The translations under genes and the position numbers were made by a program. The notes below the pieces were generated by a model. It was not told the DNA's origin and did no database searches. It was given only the letters and a program-made list of their open reading frames with translations. 64,000 bases of DNA, from the NCBI GenBank assembly GCA_002364215.1, contig DEXQ01000009.1, positions 189,922 through 253,921 on the forward strand, in the 5' to 3' direction. Every line of letters begins with the position of its first letter. Within the stretch, counting starts at the first letter, position 1. The DNA is from Aequorivita sp. UBA3180 (GTDB taxonomy: Bacteria; Bacteroidota; Bacteroidia; Flavobacteriales; Flavobacteriaceae). Positions 1-8,887 of this stretch are shown one piece after another.

Positions 1-1
1 T

Positions 2-364
2 TCCGAATTTCACAATGCATTTGGATTGGGTATGAAGGAATCTCCCACTGCCGATCTGGGAATAAAGAAAAATCTTTTGCGTTATGAACTTATGCGTGAA
101 GAAAACGAAGAATATTTAGAAGCGGCAAATAATGATGATTTGGTTGAGGTCGCAGATGCGCTAGGTGATATGCTCTATATTTTGTGCGGAACCATTATTG
201 AGCACGGAATGCAACACAAAATTGAAGAGGTATTTAACGAAATACAACGAAGCAATATGAGCAAACTGGGAGATGATGGTAAGCCTATATACCGAGAAGA
301 TGGTAAAGTCTTAAAAGGCCCCAATTACTTTAAACCTAACATTCAAGCTATACTTGATAAATAA
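2..364 (+). CDS. MazG-like NTP pyrophosphohydrolase family protein, 5' end cut by window
   Basis: The frame is open from base 2, so the true start lies upstream of the window. The residues before the internal TTG at 26 (SEFHNAFGL) fit the family N-terminus, so 26 is not the real start. An EExxE-type helix (REENEEYLEA) followed by DLVEVADALGD is the metal-binding pattern of all-alpha MazG-like NTP pyrophosphatases, which split nucleoside triphosphates to monophosphate and pyrophosphate. The substrate cannot be read from the sequence; house-cleaning of abnormal nucleotides is the family role. The gene ends 55 bp from convergent ilvE, with a hairpin between them. Confidence 0.8.
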   Translation, partial: SEFHNAFGLGMKESPTADLGIKKNLLRYELMREENEEYLEAANNDDLVEVADALGDMLYILCGTIIEHGMQHKIEEVFNEIQRSNMSKLGDDGKPIYREDGKVLKGPNYFKPNIQAILDK

Positions 365-398
365 AAAAAATCCAAAACGAGAAAGTTTTGGATTTTTT
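365..398. terminator. Bidirectional intrinsic terminator
   Basis: A 14-bp perfect inverted repeat (365-378 with 385-398) has a 6-nt GAGAAA loop. A-tracts and T-tracts flank it on both sides, so it can end transcription from the MazG-like gene and from convergent ilvE. Confidence 0.8.
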
Positions 399-419
399 AA
401 AATGTACCGTCAGAAAGTG

Positions 420-1490
420 TTATACAACTTCAAATCTCCAGCCAAAGGGATCTTCGCTTCTGTTATACTGTATATTCATTAACTCATTTTTGAAGCGGGT
501 TGCAAATCCATGCTCCTGTTTTTCAAGTTCATAAACAGTTTCCTTATAACTAAAAGCACTTACAGGACTTATAACTGCTGCTGTCCCCGCGCCAAAAATT
601 TCCTTTAGACTTCCGTTCTTTGCGGCTTCCACAATTTCTGAAACCAAAACGGGTCTTTCTTCAACGGTAATATTGTCTCTTTTTGCAATAGCTATTACGC
701 TTTTGCGTGTAACACCGTCTAAAATTCGGTCGCTTATTGGGGCGGTAAGGAGCGTATCATTCACACGAAAAAATACATTCATCGTTCCTGCTTCCTCTAA
801 ATATTTATGGTCGCTTGCATCTGTCCAGATTACTTGCTGAAAACCTTTCTCTCGTGCCAAATTTGTTGGAAAAAATTGTGCGCCATAATTTCCGGCTGCT
901 TTTGCAGCACCCACACCACCATTTGCCGAACGGCTGTAATGCTCAGCGATTACAACCTTAACATCTCCCGTATAATATGCTTGAGCGGGCGACATCAAAA
1001 TCATAAACTTATATTCTGTAGATGGGGAAGCCGAAACCCCCACTTGGGTTGCCATTACAAAAGGGCGTATGTACAATGAATTCCCTAGGCCGGGCTTAAC
1101 CCATTCCTTGTCCATTTTTACCAAAGTTGTCAAGGCCTCAAAGAAAATATCTTTCGGAAACTCTGGTATAGCCATTCTTTTAGATGACCTGTTTATTCTA
1201 TTAAAATTTTCTTCAGGTCTAAAAAGCCACACTTTACCATCTTCATCCTTAAAGGCTTTCATTCCCTCAAAAACTGCCTGGCCGTAATGAAAAACCTTTG
1301 CCGCAGGTGAAATGGTTAAAGGTCCATAAGGTTTAATAGTAGGGTTCTGCCATTCTCCATCCTTATAATCACATTCAAACATATGGTCGCTAAAGGTGCT
1401 TCCGAAAGTGAGGTTGTCAAAATCTACATCTCCTATTCTGGAAGTTGAAACTTTTTGTATGTCAATTTTTTGGGTGGTGGAAGAATTCAT
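420..1490 (-). CDS. ilvE: Branched-chain amino acid aminotransferase
   Basis: A 356-residue fold-type IV PLP enzyme that moves the amino group between Leu/Ile/Val and 2-oxoglutarate; cytosolic. The catalytic lysine is K197 in AAKAAGNYGAQ, which matches the KxxGNY motif of BCATs. LEEAGTMNVFF (231-241) is the family phosphate-binding signature, and FHYGQAVFEGMKAF (67-80) is also typical. Length is that of the eukaryote-like BCAT group found in Bacteroidota. ATG start. It is divergent from the DUF4920 gene across 112 bp, which must hold both promoters. Confidence 0.95.
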   Translation of the reverse strand: MNSSTTQKIDIQKVSTSRIGDVDFDNLTFGSTFSDHMFECDYKDGEWQNPTIKPYGPLTISPAAKVFHYGQAVFEGMKAFKDEDGKVWLFRPEENFNRINRSSKRMAIPEFPKDIFFEALTTLVKMDKEWVKPGLGNSLYIRPFVMATQVGVSASPSTEYKFMILMSPAQAYYTGDVKVVIAEHYSRSANGGVGAAKAAGNYGAQFFPTNLAREKGFQQVIWTDASDHKYLEEAGTMNVFFRVNDTLLTAPISDRILDGVTRKSVIAIAKRDNITVEERPVLVSEIVEAAKNGSLKEIFGAGTAAVISPVSAFSYKETVYELEKQEHGFATRFKNELMNIQYNRSEDPFGWRFEVV

Positions 1491-1602
1491 GAAAAAGAAT
1501 TATTTATTTTGTAAAAATAGGTAAAATTTAGGCCATAAAAAATTCAAAAAATCATTAAAATTGCAACGCATTACCAGTCAATAATTTATTAAATACTATA
1601 AA

Positions 1603-2118
1603 ATGAAAAAAATTCTATTTTTATTTTCAATAATGGCAGTTTTGTTTAGCTGTAAAAACGAAAAAACTGAAGATAAGCCCGTGCTTGAAACGGAAGAAAT
1701 AGCAGTTAACTATCAAGCTTTTGGTGAAAAAATTACCGATGATGATGTTTTGACGAAAGCCGAAATAATCGAAAAGTACAACAATTTGAAAATTGGCGAT
1801 ACCATAAACGTAAAATTTACTACGCAAGTGAAAGAAGTTTGCCAAAAGAAAGGTTGTTGGATGAAAGTAGATATGGGCAAGGATGAAGCTATGGTGCGTT
1901 TTAAGGATTATGGTTTCTTTATGCCAAAAGATATTTCCGGAAAAGATATTATCGCTGAAGGAAAAGCTTATGTAGAAGAAATGAGCGTTGAAGACCAACA
2001 ACACTACGCTGAAGACGGTGGTGCCACTCCAGAGGAAATTGCAGCCATCACCGAGCCAAAGCGCACACTTGCTTTTGAGGCACACGGCGTATTAATTCCA
2101 GAAGAGGAAAAGCAATAA
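1603..2118 (+). CDS. DUF4920 lipoprotein
   Basis: 171 residues. A lipoprotein signal peptide ends in the lipobox LFSC with the lipidated Cys at residue 17. The rest matches the DUF4920 family: an OB-like core with VCQKKGCWMKV and VRFKDYGFFMPKD, then a conserved GKAYVEEMSVEDQQHYAEDGG stretch near residues 124-144. It probably sits in the periplasm on a lipid anchor; function unknown. It lies 4 bp before mnmD and is likely co-transcribed with it. The CxxxxC pair in the core could bind metal or form a disulphide, which is inference only. Confidence 0.85.
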   Translation: MKKILFLFSIMAVLFSCKNEKTEDKPVLETEEIAVNYQAFGEKITDDDVLTKAEIIEKYNNLKIGDTINVKFTTQVKEVCQKKGCWMKVDMGKDEAMVRFKDYGFFMPKDISGKDIIAEGKAYVEEMSVEDQQHYAEDGGATPEEIAAITEPKRTLAFEAHGVLIPEEEKQ

Positions 2119-2122
2119 TTTT

Positions 2123-2791
2123 TTGAAAAGAACTTTGTTTAAAACGGGCGACGGCTCTTACACCCTGCATATTCCAGAGTGGGACGAACAATACCACTCT
2201 AAGCATGGCGCAATAGCCGAAGCCCTTCACGTTTTTATAAAGGAAGGGCTTTATCATTGGTTTTCTGAAAATAAAAAAACAGAAGTTTCAATTCTCGAAA
2301 TCGGTTTTGGCACTGGTCTGAACGCACTCTTAACTTTTTTGGAAACTGAGAAAAATCCATTTAAGGTCCATTATACCGGTGTTGAGGCTTACCCCTTGGA
2401 GGTAGGCGAAATAGTTAAGCTTAATTATACTTCGCTTTTAAATGCATCAGAAGAAGTATTTTTAAATATGCACCATTCCCCTTGGGAGCAAATAAGCAGC
2501 ATTTCTGTAAATTTTCAACTTACAAAACAGCAGAAATTATTTTCTGAAATAAATTCTGAAAATTCCTTCAACCTTATCTATTTTGATGCTTTCGGAATCC
2601 GCGTGCAACCAGAACTATGGACCGAGGAAATTTTTAAAAAAATGTACGCTGCATTAAAACCGCACGGAATTTTGGTTACCTATGCTGCAAATGGGAATGC
2701 AAGGCGTGCTATGCAGGCCGTGGGCTTTAAAGTGGAGCGTCTTTCTGGTCCACCGGGAAAAAAAGAAATGTTGAGAGGTACAAAAATTTAA
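2123..2791 (+). CDS. mnmD: tRNA 5-methylaminomethyl-2-thiouridine methyltransferase (MnmD-like)
   Basis: 222 residues, a stand-alone MnmC methyltransferase domain without the FAD oxidase half. EIGFGTGLNAL (about 59-69) is the SAM-binding glycine loop; YFDAFG and the final PGKKEMLRG motif are typical. It methylates nm5s2U34 of tRNA in wobble-base modification. The start is TTG at 2123, 4 bp after the DUF4920 stop. I chose it because the N-terminal sequence (ADGS-like turn, then WDEQYHSKHGA) is conserved in relatives and no ATG precedes it. Confidence 0.88.
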   Translation: MKRTLFKTGDGSYTLHIPEWDEQYHSKHGAIAEALHVFIKEGLYHWFSENKKTEVSILEIGFGTGLNALLTFLETEKNPFKVHYTGVEAYPLEVGEIVKLNYTSLLNASEEVFLNMHHSPWEQISSISVNFQLTKQQKLFSEINSENSFNLIYFDAFGIRVQPELWTEEIFKKMYAALKPHGILVTYAANGNARRAMQAVGFKVERLSGPPGKKEMLRGTKI

Positions 2792-2907
2792 ATTCATTGT
2801 ATTTCGATCGTTCCAAAAGGGCAAGTTTAACCAATTCAAAACAATCAATTCACAATCTTCCGTTAACACCCTTTGCTATTCACAATTGAATTTCTAAATT
2901 TAAAATT

Positions 2908-3816
2908 ATGATTAGAAAAGTGTTGATAACAGGTGCTACAGGCCTTATAGGTAGTGAAATTGTTCGTCAATGTCACGCTGCCGGAATTGCTGTTAATTAT
3001 CTCACAACCAGCAAGGAAAAAATTGAATGTACCGAGAATTATAAAGGGTTCTATTGGAATCCTCAAGAAGGTGAGATTGATCTTCAGGCTTTTGATGGTG
3101 CAACGGCAATAATTAATTTGGTTGGAGCCACTATTTCTGAACGATGGACGAAAAAATATAAAAAGATTATTCTTGAAAGTAGAATAGAATCTATCAATCT
3201 GCTACGCGATACGCTTCTACAAATAGATCACAATATTGTCCATTTTATTTCTGCTAGCGGCATCAGTATCTATCCAAACTCAGAGACCAAGCTCTATACA
3301 GAGGAAAATGAGGAGGTTGACAATACCTTTTTGAGTGAAGTCGTAGTTGCTTGGGAAGCTGCCGCCGCCCAGTTTAAGAATATGGGGATGGAGGTGAGTA
3401 AAGTGCGCACGGGAGTAGTTTTGGCAAAAAATGACGGAGCTTTTCCAAAATTGGTTAAGCCTGTTAAACTTGGAGTAGGTGCGCCCTTGGGAAACGGCGA
3501 ACAATGGATATCCTGGATCCATCTTGAAGATATTGCCGGAATATATCTTTTTCTTCTAACGAACCAGCTAGAAGGAAAATATAATGCAGTGGCACCTAAC
3601 CCTGTTCAAAATAAAAAGATGACCAAGATGATTGCTTCAAAGTTGGACAGTCCGCTCTGGATGCCAAACATTCCAGATTTTGCTATCAAATTGTTATTGG
3701 GCGAAATGTCCGTTTTGGTTTTGGAAGGGCAGCTGGTGAGTTCCCAAAAAGTTGAGAAACTCGGTTATCCTTTTAAGTATTATAATTTGGAAAACGCCTT
3801 ACAGGATTTACTGTAA
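2908..3816 (+). CDS. TIGR01777 family NAD(P)-dependent epimerase (SDR39U1/YfcH type)
   Basis: 302 residues. An extended-SDR Rossmann fold with the nucleotide loop GATGLIGSEI (about 9-18), NLVGATI, the SASGISIYP region where the catalytic Ser lies, and a C-terminal DUF1731-like part ending in LGYPFKYYNLENAL. Substrate unknown; the E. coli counterpart is YfcH. Cytosolic. Downstream is a hairpin shared with convergent yceI-like gene. It sits alone in its strand run after mnmD, 116 bp away, so it may have its own promoter. Confidence 0.88.
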   Translation: MIRKVLITGATGLIGSEIVRQCHAAGIAVNYLTTSKEKIECTENYKGFYWNPQEGEIDLQAFDGATAIINLVGATISERWTKKYKKIILESRIESINLLRDTLLQIDHNIVHFISASGISIYPNSETKLYTEENEEVDNTFLSEVVVAWEAAAAQFKNMGMEVSKVRTGVVLAKNDGAFPKLVKPVKLGVGAPLGNGEQWISWIHLEDIAGIYLFLLTNQLEGKYNAVAPNPVQNKKMTKMIASKLDSPLWMPNIPDFAIKLLLGEMSVLVLEGQLVSSQKVEKLGYPFKYYNLENALQDLL

Positions 3817-3822
3817 ATAAAA

Positions 3823-3846
3823 AAGAGAGGCAATTTTGCCTCTCTT
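3823..3846. terminator. Bidirectional terminator
   Basis: Inverted repeat AAGAGAGGCAA / TTGCCTCTCTT (3823-3833 with 3836-3846), A-rich on the left and followed by a short T-run. It lies between convergent genes. Confidence 0.7.
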
Positions 3847-3871
3847 CAGTTTATAAAAAAATTCTTCTAGA

Positions 3872-4525
3872 TTAAGCTTTATTGGCAACCAATGAAACTG
3901 TAATTTTCATCGCGTCGTTTATAAACTTATCACCCAAATTTGGGAATATAGATTTTGAACCAAAGTTAACATCCCACTTAGTTCTGTCTATTTCAAAGGT
4001 TTCGCTCTTCAACATCATTTTGTCTCCTTCCATAGTTACAATTGCAGGAAATTCAATAGCATTTGTTTTGTCTTTTATGGTCAAGTTTCCTTTAACCACA
4101 TTATTTTCAATGCCTGTCATTTCAAATTTTGCGGTTGGATATTCTTTTACATTAAAGAAATCACCTTCCTTGCCTTCAACAGTTCCTTTTAAGTGAGCTT
4201 CCAGCTTAGCTTTATCATCACCTTCCAGATCTTCGTCAGTAATGCTGTTCATATCAATTACAAATTCTCCGGCCTCAACGTTTCCATTGTTTAAATGAAC
4301 CGTTCCTGAAGAAAGTTTTATTGTTCCATGATGTTTTCCAGTTGGCTTAGCACCTTCCCACATAATAGTAGAAGCATCAGTATCTACTGTATATTCTGTA
4401 GCCATTTCGGTAGCTTCGGAAGCTTCCTCTACTGGTGTTTCTGCTTCTTTTTCGGTGTTTTTGCAAGAAAAAGCTCCTACTGTAATAAAAGCCATCATAG
4501 TAAGTTTCAAAAATGTAAATTTCAT
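3872..4525 (-). CDS. YceI family lipoprotein
   Basis: 217 residues. A signal peptide ends in the lipobox AFSC, so the protein is lipid-anchored; an acidic linker (about 22-42) follows. From residue 44 the YceI lipocalin-like barrel is clear: YTVDTDASTIMWEGAKPTGKHHG, FVIDMNSI, and FEIDRTKWDVNFGS near the end. YceI proteins bind isoprenoid-type lipids in the periplasm; the ligand here is unknown. A -7 box TATTTTTG lies at 4551-4558 on this strand. Monocistronic, divergent from grpE. Confidence 0.9.
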   Translation of the reverse strand: MKFTFLKLTMMAFITVGAFSCKNTEKEAETPVEEASEATEMATEYTVDTDASTIMWEGAKPTGKHHGTIKLSSGTVHLNNGNVEAGEFVIDMNSITDEDLEGDDKAKLEAHLKGTVEGKEGDFFNVKEYPTAKFEMTGIENNVVKGNLTIKDKTNAIEFPAIVTMEGDKMMLKSETFEIDRTKWDVNFGSKSIFPNLGDKFINDAMKITVSLVANKA

Positions 4526-4550
4526 ATTTATTGGTTTTAGTTTTGAATTG

Positions 4551-4558
4551 CAAAAATA
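4551..4558 (-). promoter_or_regulatory. -7 box for the YceI gene
   Basis: TATTTTTG matches the Bacteroidota TAnnTTTG element and ends 26 bp before the ATG. I see no good TTG at the -33 position. Confidence 0.45.
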
Positions 4559-4614
4559 TGTTTAAACAAAATGAATTTTCTTAAAGTAATATTAAATTAA
4601 AAGGCTGTGACATT

Positions 4615-4646
4615 TTGACATTTTAATACAAATGGCAGTACTTTTG
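4615..4646 (+). promoter_or_regulatory. Promoter of grpE-dnaJ
   Basis: TTGACA starts at 4615 (inside TTTTGACA), then 21 nt after TTG, then TACTTTTG at 4639-4646. Both match the Bacteroidota primary sigma consensus. It predicts a transcript start near 4652, which rules out the upstream in-frame ATG at 4632 as the grpE start. Confidence 0.75.
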
Positions 4647-4679
4647 CTCCCTTCAGAAAAAATTGAAAGAAAAGCTAGT

Positions 4680-5231
4680 ATGGGCAAAAACGATAAAATG
4701 AAAGAAACCGAATATGAAGAAGAAGTAGGTTTTGACGAAACTGATATTAATGAACAGGAAGCTGCACAAGAAAAAGTAACCGATGCACTTTCTGAATTGG
4801 AAGAAGAATTTCAGCGCGAAAAGGATCGTTATCTACGCCTTTTTGCGGAGTTTGAAAATTTCAAAAAACGTACTGCCCGTGAACGGGTAGATATGTTTAA
4901 AACTGCAGGTGCCGATGTAATTGGTTCTTTATTGCCAGTTTTGGACGACTTTGAGCGTGCCTTGAAAGAAATAGAAAAAAGTGAGGACGACAGTCTTCTC
5001 AAGGGTGTGGAGCTTATTCATAACAAACTGCGTGAGACCCTTAAATCTAAGGGACTTCATTTAATGGATGTAAAACCGGGTGATGCATTTGATGCAGATT
5101 CGCACGAAGCAATTACCCAAATTCCAGCACCCGAAGATAAACTGAAAGGCAAAATTATAGATGTAGTGGAAAAAGGATATACCTTGGGCGACAAGATAAT
5201 CCGCTACCCAAAAGTGGTTATAGGACAATAA
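4680..5231 (+). CDS. grpE: Nucleotide exchange factor GrpE
   Basis: About 183 residues from ATG 4680. GrpE releases ADP from DnaK. An acidic N-terminus leads into the long coiled coil (ELEEEFQREKDRYLRLFAEFENF), then the four-helix/beta-wing part with VLDDFERAL and the closing HEAITQIPAPEDKLKGKIIDVVEKGY. The frame is open to ATG 4632, but a full promoter (4615-4646) overlaps that ATG, so translation must begin at 4680 or at the next ATG, 4698. One base separates its stop from dnaJ. dnaK is not in the window. Confidence 0.93.
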   Translation: MGKNDKMKETEYEEEVGFDETDINEQEAAQEKVTDALSELEEEFQREKDRYLRLFAEFENFKKRTARERVDMFKTAGADVIGSLLPVLDDFERALKEIEKSEDDSLLKGVELIHNKLRETLKSKGLHLMDVKPGDAFDADSHEAITQIPAPEDKLKGKIIDVVEKGYTLGDKIIRYPKVVIGQ

Positions 5232-5232
5232 T

Positions 5233-6345
5233 ATGAAGGAAGATTATTACGAAATTTTAGGAATATCAAAAAGTGCCACGGCTGCCGAAATTAAAAAGGC
5301 GTACCGAAAAAAGGCATTACAATACCATCCCGATAAAAACCCAGGCGACCACGAAGCAGAAGCAATGTTTAAAAAATCTGCCGAAGCTTATGAAGTGCTA
5401 AGCGACCCCAACAAAAGGTCACGTTATGATCAGTTTGGGCACCGTGCCTTTGAAGGCGGCGGTGGCTTTGGCGGCGGGGGCATGAACATGGAAGATATTT
5501 TCAGCCAGTTTGGAGATATTTTTGGTGGTGCCTTTGGCGGCGGTTTCGGTGGCGGTTTCGGTGGCGGTGGCCGTAGAACCGTTAAAGGAAGTAACCTGCG
5601 TATTCGCGTACAGCTTACTTTGGAAGAAATTGCCAATGGTGTTGAGAAGAAAATAAAGGTAAAGCGTAAAAAGCTTGCCCAGGGAACCACTTATAAAACC
5701 TGTTCAACCTGTAATGGGCAAGGACAGGTAACACGTATTCAAAATACTATTTTGGGCCGTATGCAAACTTCGGCTACCTGTAGTTCTTGCGGAGGCCTGG
5801 GCCAGATTGTAGATTCAAAACCCGCAAATGCAGATGCCGAAGGCATGCTGATTACTGAAGAAACAGTTTCTATCAAAATTCCAGCAGGTGTGGTAGATGG
5901 TATGCAGCTGAAAGTATCCGGAAAAGGAAATGATGCGCCGGGCAATGGAATTGCAGGCGATCTATTGGTCGCGATTGAAGAAAAACCCCACGAAACATTG
6001 CAACGTGAAGGAGACAATCTACATTATGATCTATACATAAGCTTTTCTGAAGCCGCCTTGGGAACATCCAAAGAAATTGAGACCGTTACAGGAAAAGTAC
6101 GCATCAAAATTGACAGTGGAGCGCAGAGCGGAAAAATTTTGAGACTTCGAAATAAAGGCATTCCAAGTATAAATGGTTACGGAACAGGAGATTTGCTTGT
6201 ACATGTAAATGTTTGGACTCCAAAATCTTTATCAAAAGAGCAACGGGAGTTTTTCGAAAAAATGAATAACGACGAACATTTTCAGCCAAAACCTGAAAAG
6301 GAGGACAAATCATTTTTTGAAAAAGTGAAAGATATGTTCTCTTAA
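5233..6345 (+). CDS. dnaJ: Chaperone DnaJ with a reduced zinc region
   Basis: 370 residues. J domain 1-68 with the HPD triad at 32-34; Gly/Phe-rich linker about 72-115; substrate-binding beta domains to residue 340. The co-chaperone stimulates DnaK ATPase and delivers substrates. The cysteine region keeps only two CxxCxGxG-type motifs (C157/C160 and C183/C186) where classic type I DnaJ has four, so it can bind one zinc ion, not two. From memory, other Flavobacteriaceae DnaJ share this. Co-transcribed with grpE (1-bp gap). Confidence 0.93.
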   Translation: MKEDYYEILGISKSATAAEIKKAYRKKALQYHPDKNPGDHEAEAMFKKSAEAYEVLSDPNKRSRYDQFGHRAFEGGGGFGGGGMNMEDIFSQFGDIFGGAFGGGFGGGFGGGGRRTVKGSNLRIRVQLTLEEIANGVEKKIKVKRKKLAQGTTYKTCSTCNGQGQVTRIQNTILGRMQTSATCSSCGGLGQIVDSKPANADAEGMLITEETVSIKIPAGVVDGMQLKVSGKGNDAPGNGIAGDLLVAIEEKPHETLQREGDNLHYDLYISFSEAALGTSKEIETVTGKVRIKIDSGAQSGKILRLRNKGIPSINGYGTGDLLVHVNVWTPKSLSKEQREFFEKMNNDEHFQPKPEKEDKSFFEKVKDMFS

Positions 6346-6433
6346 ATAAACGTTAAATAAATATTTTTGTATATATTTGAAAAGTCGCTTCGTCTTAGAA
6401 GTGATAATTTTTCTTTTTCATAGCAATTTTTTT

Positions 6434-6466
6434 CCCACCCAAGAATTTCATTTTTGGGTGGGTTTT
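6434..6466 (+). terminator. Terminator of grpE-dnaJ
   Basis: Stem CCCACCCAA (6434-6442) with TTGGGTGGG (6454-6462), 11-nt loop, then a T-rich run. The rest of the 6346-6592 gap is A/T-rich and shows no other feature that I can support. Confidence 0.75.
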
Positions 6467-6592
6467 GTTTTTATAAAGTATATTTTTCAGGTATTTATGA
6501 TTTTAATGGTTTGGCCATTCACTTAAAATACTCTTAATAGTTATAACGCTTCACGGTCAAATCAATATATTTACATACTTCAAACAAAATTC

Positions 6593-7519
6593 ATGGAAAA
6601 ACTTTTAGTGGTCAACAATGTTTCCAAAACCTATGGAGATTATAAAGCGCTCAACAACGCATCCATAGAGGTAGAAAAAGGAAGCATATTTGGACTATTG
6701 GGCCCCAATGGTGCCGGAAAAACAACATTGATCAGAATAATAAACCAGATTACCATGCCCGATACCGGTTCGGTATTTTTGGATGGCCAACCGCTTCAAG
6801 CGCATCACATAAAAGATATTGGATACTTACCCGAAGAACGCGGCCTTTACAAATCTATGAAAGTTGGGGAGCAAGCACTTTATCTAGCTCAGCTCAAAGG
6901 ACTTTCAAAACAAGAGGCGAAGGAACGGTTAAAATATTGGTTTGATCGTTTGCAAATTGGTGATTGGTGGGATAAAAAAATACAGGAACTATCAAAGGGA
7001 ATGGCACAGAAAATCCAATTTGTGGTAACGGTTCTACACAAACCAAAACTATTGATTTTTGACGAACCTTTCAGCGGCTTTGATCCCATAAATGCCAATC
7101 TCATAAAAGATGAAATTCTAAAGCTGCGGGACGAGGGTGCCACCGTCATTTTCTCCACCCACCGAATGGAATCTGTTGAGGAAATGTGCGACCACATTGC
7201 CTTGATCCACAAATCGAATAAAATACTCGATGGTAAATTGATTGACATTAAACGCCAATACAAAAGCAATACCTTTGAAATTGGCTTAATAACGCTGGAT
7301 CACGCTTCAATTTCCGCGATGTTAAAAGATAAATTTGAAATTTTTCCCGCAACTTTTAAAAGTATAAATGATGAGTTACAGTACAAGGTAAAAATACCAG
7401 ATTCGGTATCGCCAAATGATTTTGTAAGCTATTTAACTTCACTTGGGCAACTTACGCATTTTGTAGAAGTAGTGCCTTCTGCCAGTGATATTTTTATTGA
7501 AACCATCCAAAAAAACTAA
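6593..7519 (+). CDS. ABC transporter ATP-binding protein (NatA/ABC-2 type)
   Basis: 308 residues. Walker A GPNGAGKTT (about 37-45), signature LSKGMAQK, Walker B LLIFDEPFSGFD and the switch His in IFSTHRME are all present. After the NBD (about residue 215) comes the DUF4162-like C-terminal part found in NatA and drug-exporter ATPases. It powers the permease 6 bp downstream. The substrate cannot be named; sodium or antibiotic export are known roles of relatives. Confidence 0.9.
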   Translation: MEKLLVVNNVSKTYGDYKALNNASIEVEKGSIFGLLGPNGAGKTTLIRIINQITMPDTGSVFLDGQPLQAHHIKDIGYLPEERGLYKSMKVGEQALYLAQLKGLSKQEAKERLKYWFDRLQIGDWWDKKIQELSKGMAQKIQFVVTVLHKPKLLIFDEPFSGFDPINANLIKDEILKLRDEGATVIFSTHRMESVEEMCDHIALIHKSNKILDGKLIDIKRQYKSNTFEIGLITLDHASISAMLKDKFEIFPATFKSINDELQYKVKIPDSVSPNDFVSYLTSLGQLTHFVEVVPSASDIFIETIQKN

Positions 7520-7525
7520 CCAAAA

Positions 7526-8833
7526 ATGAACCATCTTCCGCTTATTATAAAAAGGGAATACCTTACCAAGGTACGCAACAAATCGTTCATTATTATGACT
7601 TTTTTAAGCCCCCTTATTTTTGTGGGTATTTTTGCATTGGTCGCTTATTTGTCCAGTCTAAACAGTGATACGGTGCGTAAAATTTCGGTTTTGGACGAAA
7701 GTGGGTTGTTTACCAATGAATTTAAAAGTTCACCCCATTTGCAATATAAACTGTTGAGCGGCAATAATCTTTCTGAGGCAAAAAAAGAAGCCGAATCGCA
7801 AGAAATATACGGGTTGCTTTACATTCCGAAAATTGACAAACTTGAGGATCTTTCAAAAGAAATTACTTTTTATTCCGAAGATTCTCCCTCACTTTCATTG
7901 ATGGGCGATATAAATGATTTACTCGAAAATAAAGTAAACACGCTAAAACTTAAGGAAGCGGGAATTGATTCAGAAACCATTAAAAATCTTCACATAAATA
8001 TAAGTGCCAATCAAGAAACCTTTAAAGGGAAAGAAACATCAAAACTGGGCTCCGGTTTAAAATTAATCTTTGGAGGTCTTGCAGGGTACCTATTGTTCAT
8101 GTTTATCATTATTTATGGTAATATGATTATGCGCAGCGTAATCGAAGAAAAGACCAGCCGTGTGATTGAAGTAATTATTTCCTCAGTAAAACCGAGGTTA
8201 CTGCTACTTGGAAAAATCTTTGGAACCACGCTTGCCGGAATTACGCAGTTTGTAGTTTGGGTGGTGCTTATTCTGGTTTTAATGACCGTTGTGACTTCTA
8301 TTTTTGGAATTGATCCGTCGTCAGCAACTCCTTCCCAACAAGTTTTGGAGAATAGTGTCAGTGGTGGCACGCAGCAGGTTTTGCAGGATGTTATGATTGA
8401 AATTAACAATCTGCCCATTACCAATTTAATAATAATGTTCATCCTCTTTTTTGTTGGCGGTTACTTGCTTTACGCCTCCCTATACGCTTCGGTGGGTGCC
8501 GCAGTTGATAGTGAGACCGATACCCAACAATTTATGATGCCTATATTAATGCCTTTAATTTTGGCGGTTTACGTAGGTTTTTTCACAGTTATTGATAATC
8601 CGCACGGAACTGTTTCACAAGTTTTTTCATACATCCCCTTTACTTCGCCCGTAGTAATGCTCATGCGTATCCCTTTTGGGGTACCACTTTGGCAACAGAT
8701 AATTTCAGTACTTATCCTCTTTGCAAGCTTTATTGCTATGGTTTGGTTTGCGGCCAAAATTTATCGGGTAGGTATCTTAATGTATGGAAAGAAGCCTACT
8801 TATAAGGAAATTTTTAAGTGGCTTAAATATTAA
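7526..8833 (+). CDS. ABC-2 type permease (NatB-like)
   Basis: 435 residues. One N-terminal transmembrane helix (about 20-42), a periplasmic domain of about 130 residues, then five or more helices, with the conserved MRSVIEEKTSRVIEVIISSVKP motif at about 200-222 that marks the NatB/YhfP-type ABC-2 exporters. It forms the membrane channel for the ATPase 6 bp upstream. The long external loop fits the family. Inner membrane. Confidence 0.88.
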   Translation: MNHLPLIIKREYLTKVRNKSFIIMTFLSPLIFVGIFALVAYLSSLNSDTVRKISVLDESGLFTNEFKSSPHLQYKLLSGNNLSEAKKEAESQEIYGLLYIPKIDKLEDLSKEITFYSEDSPSLSLMGDINDLLENKVNTLKLKEAGIDSETIKNLHINISANQETFKGKETSKLGSGLKLIFGGLAGYLLFMFIIIYGNMIMRSVIEEKTSRVIEVIISSVKPRLLLLGKIFGTTLAGITQFVVWVVLILVLMTVVTSIFGIDPSSATPSQQVLENSVSGGTQQVLQDVMIEINNLPITNLIIMFILFFVGGYLLYASLYASVGAAVDSETDTQQFMMPILMPLILAVYVGFFTVIDNPHGTVSQVFSYIPFTSPVVMLMRIPFGVPLWQQIISVLILFASFIAMVWFAAKIYRVGILMYGKKPTYKEIFKWLKY

Positions 8834-8887
8834 CAGAAAGTATTACGAATGTTGCTATGTATTCGGAAATATTAAAAAAGAAAAATT

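Noticed and set aside
1491..1602. Promoters in the ilvE/DUF4920 divergent region
   Set aside because: TAATTTAT with an upstream TTG comes close on the plus strand, but the last base of the -7 box does not match and nothing on the minus strand fits.
1627..2085. 152-residue minus-strand frame opposite the DUF4920 gene
   Set aside because: The plus-strand gene has a signal peptide and family motifs; the other frame has neither.
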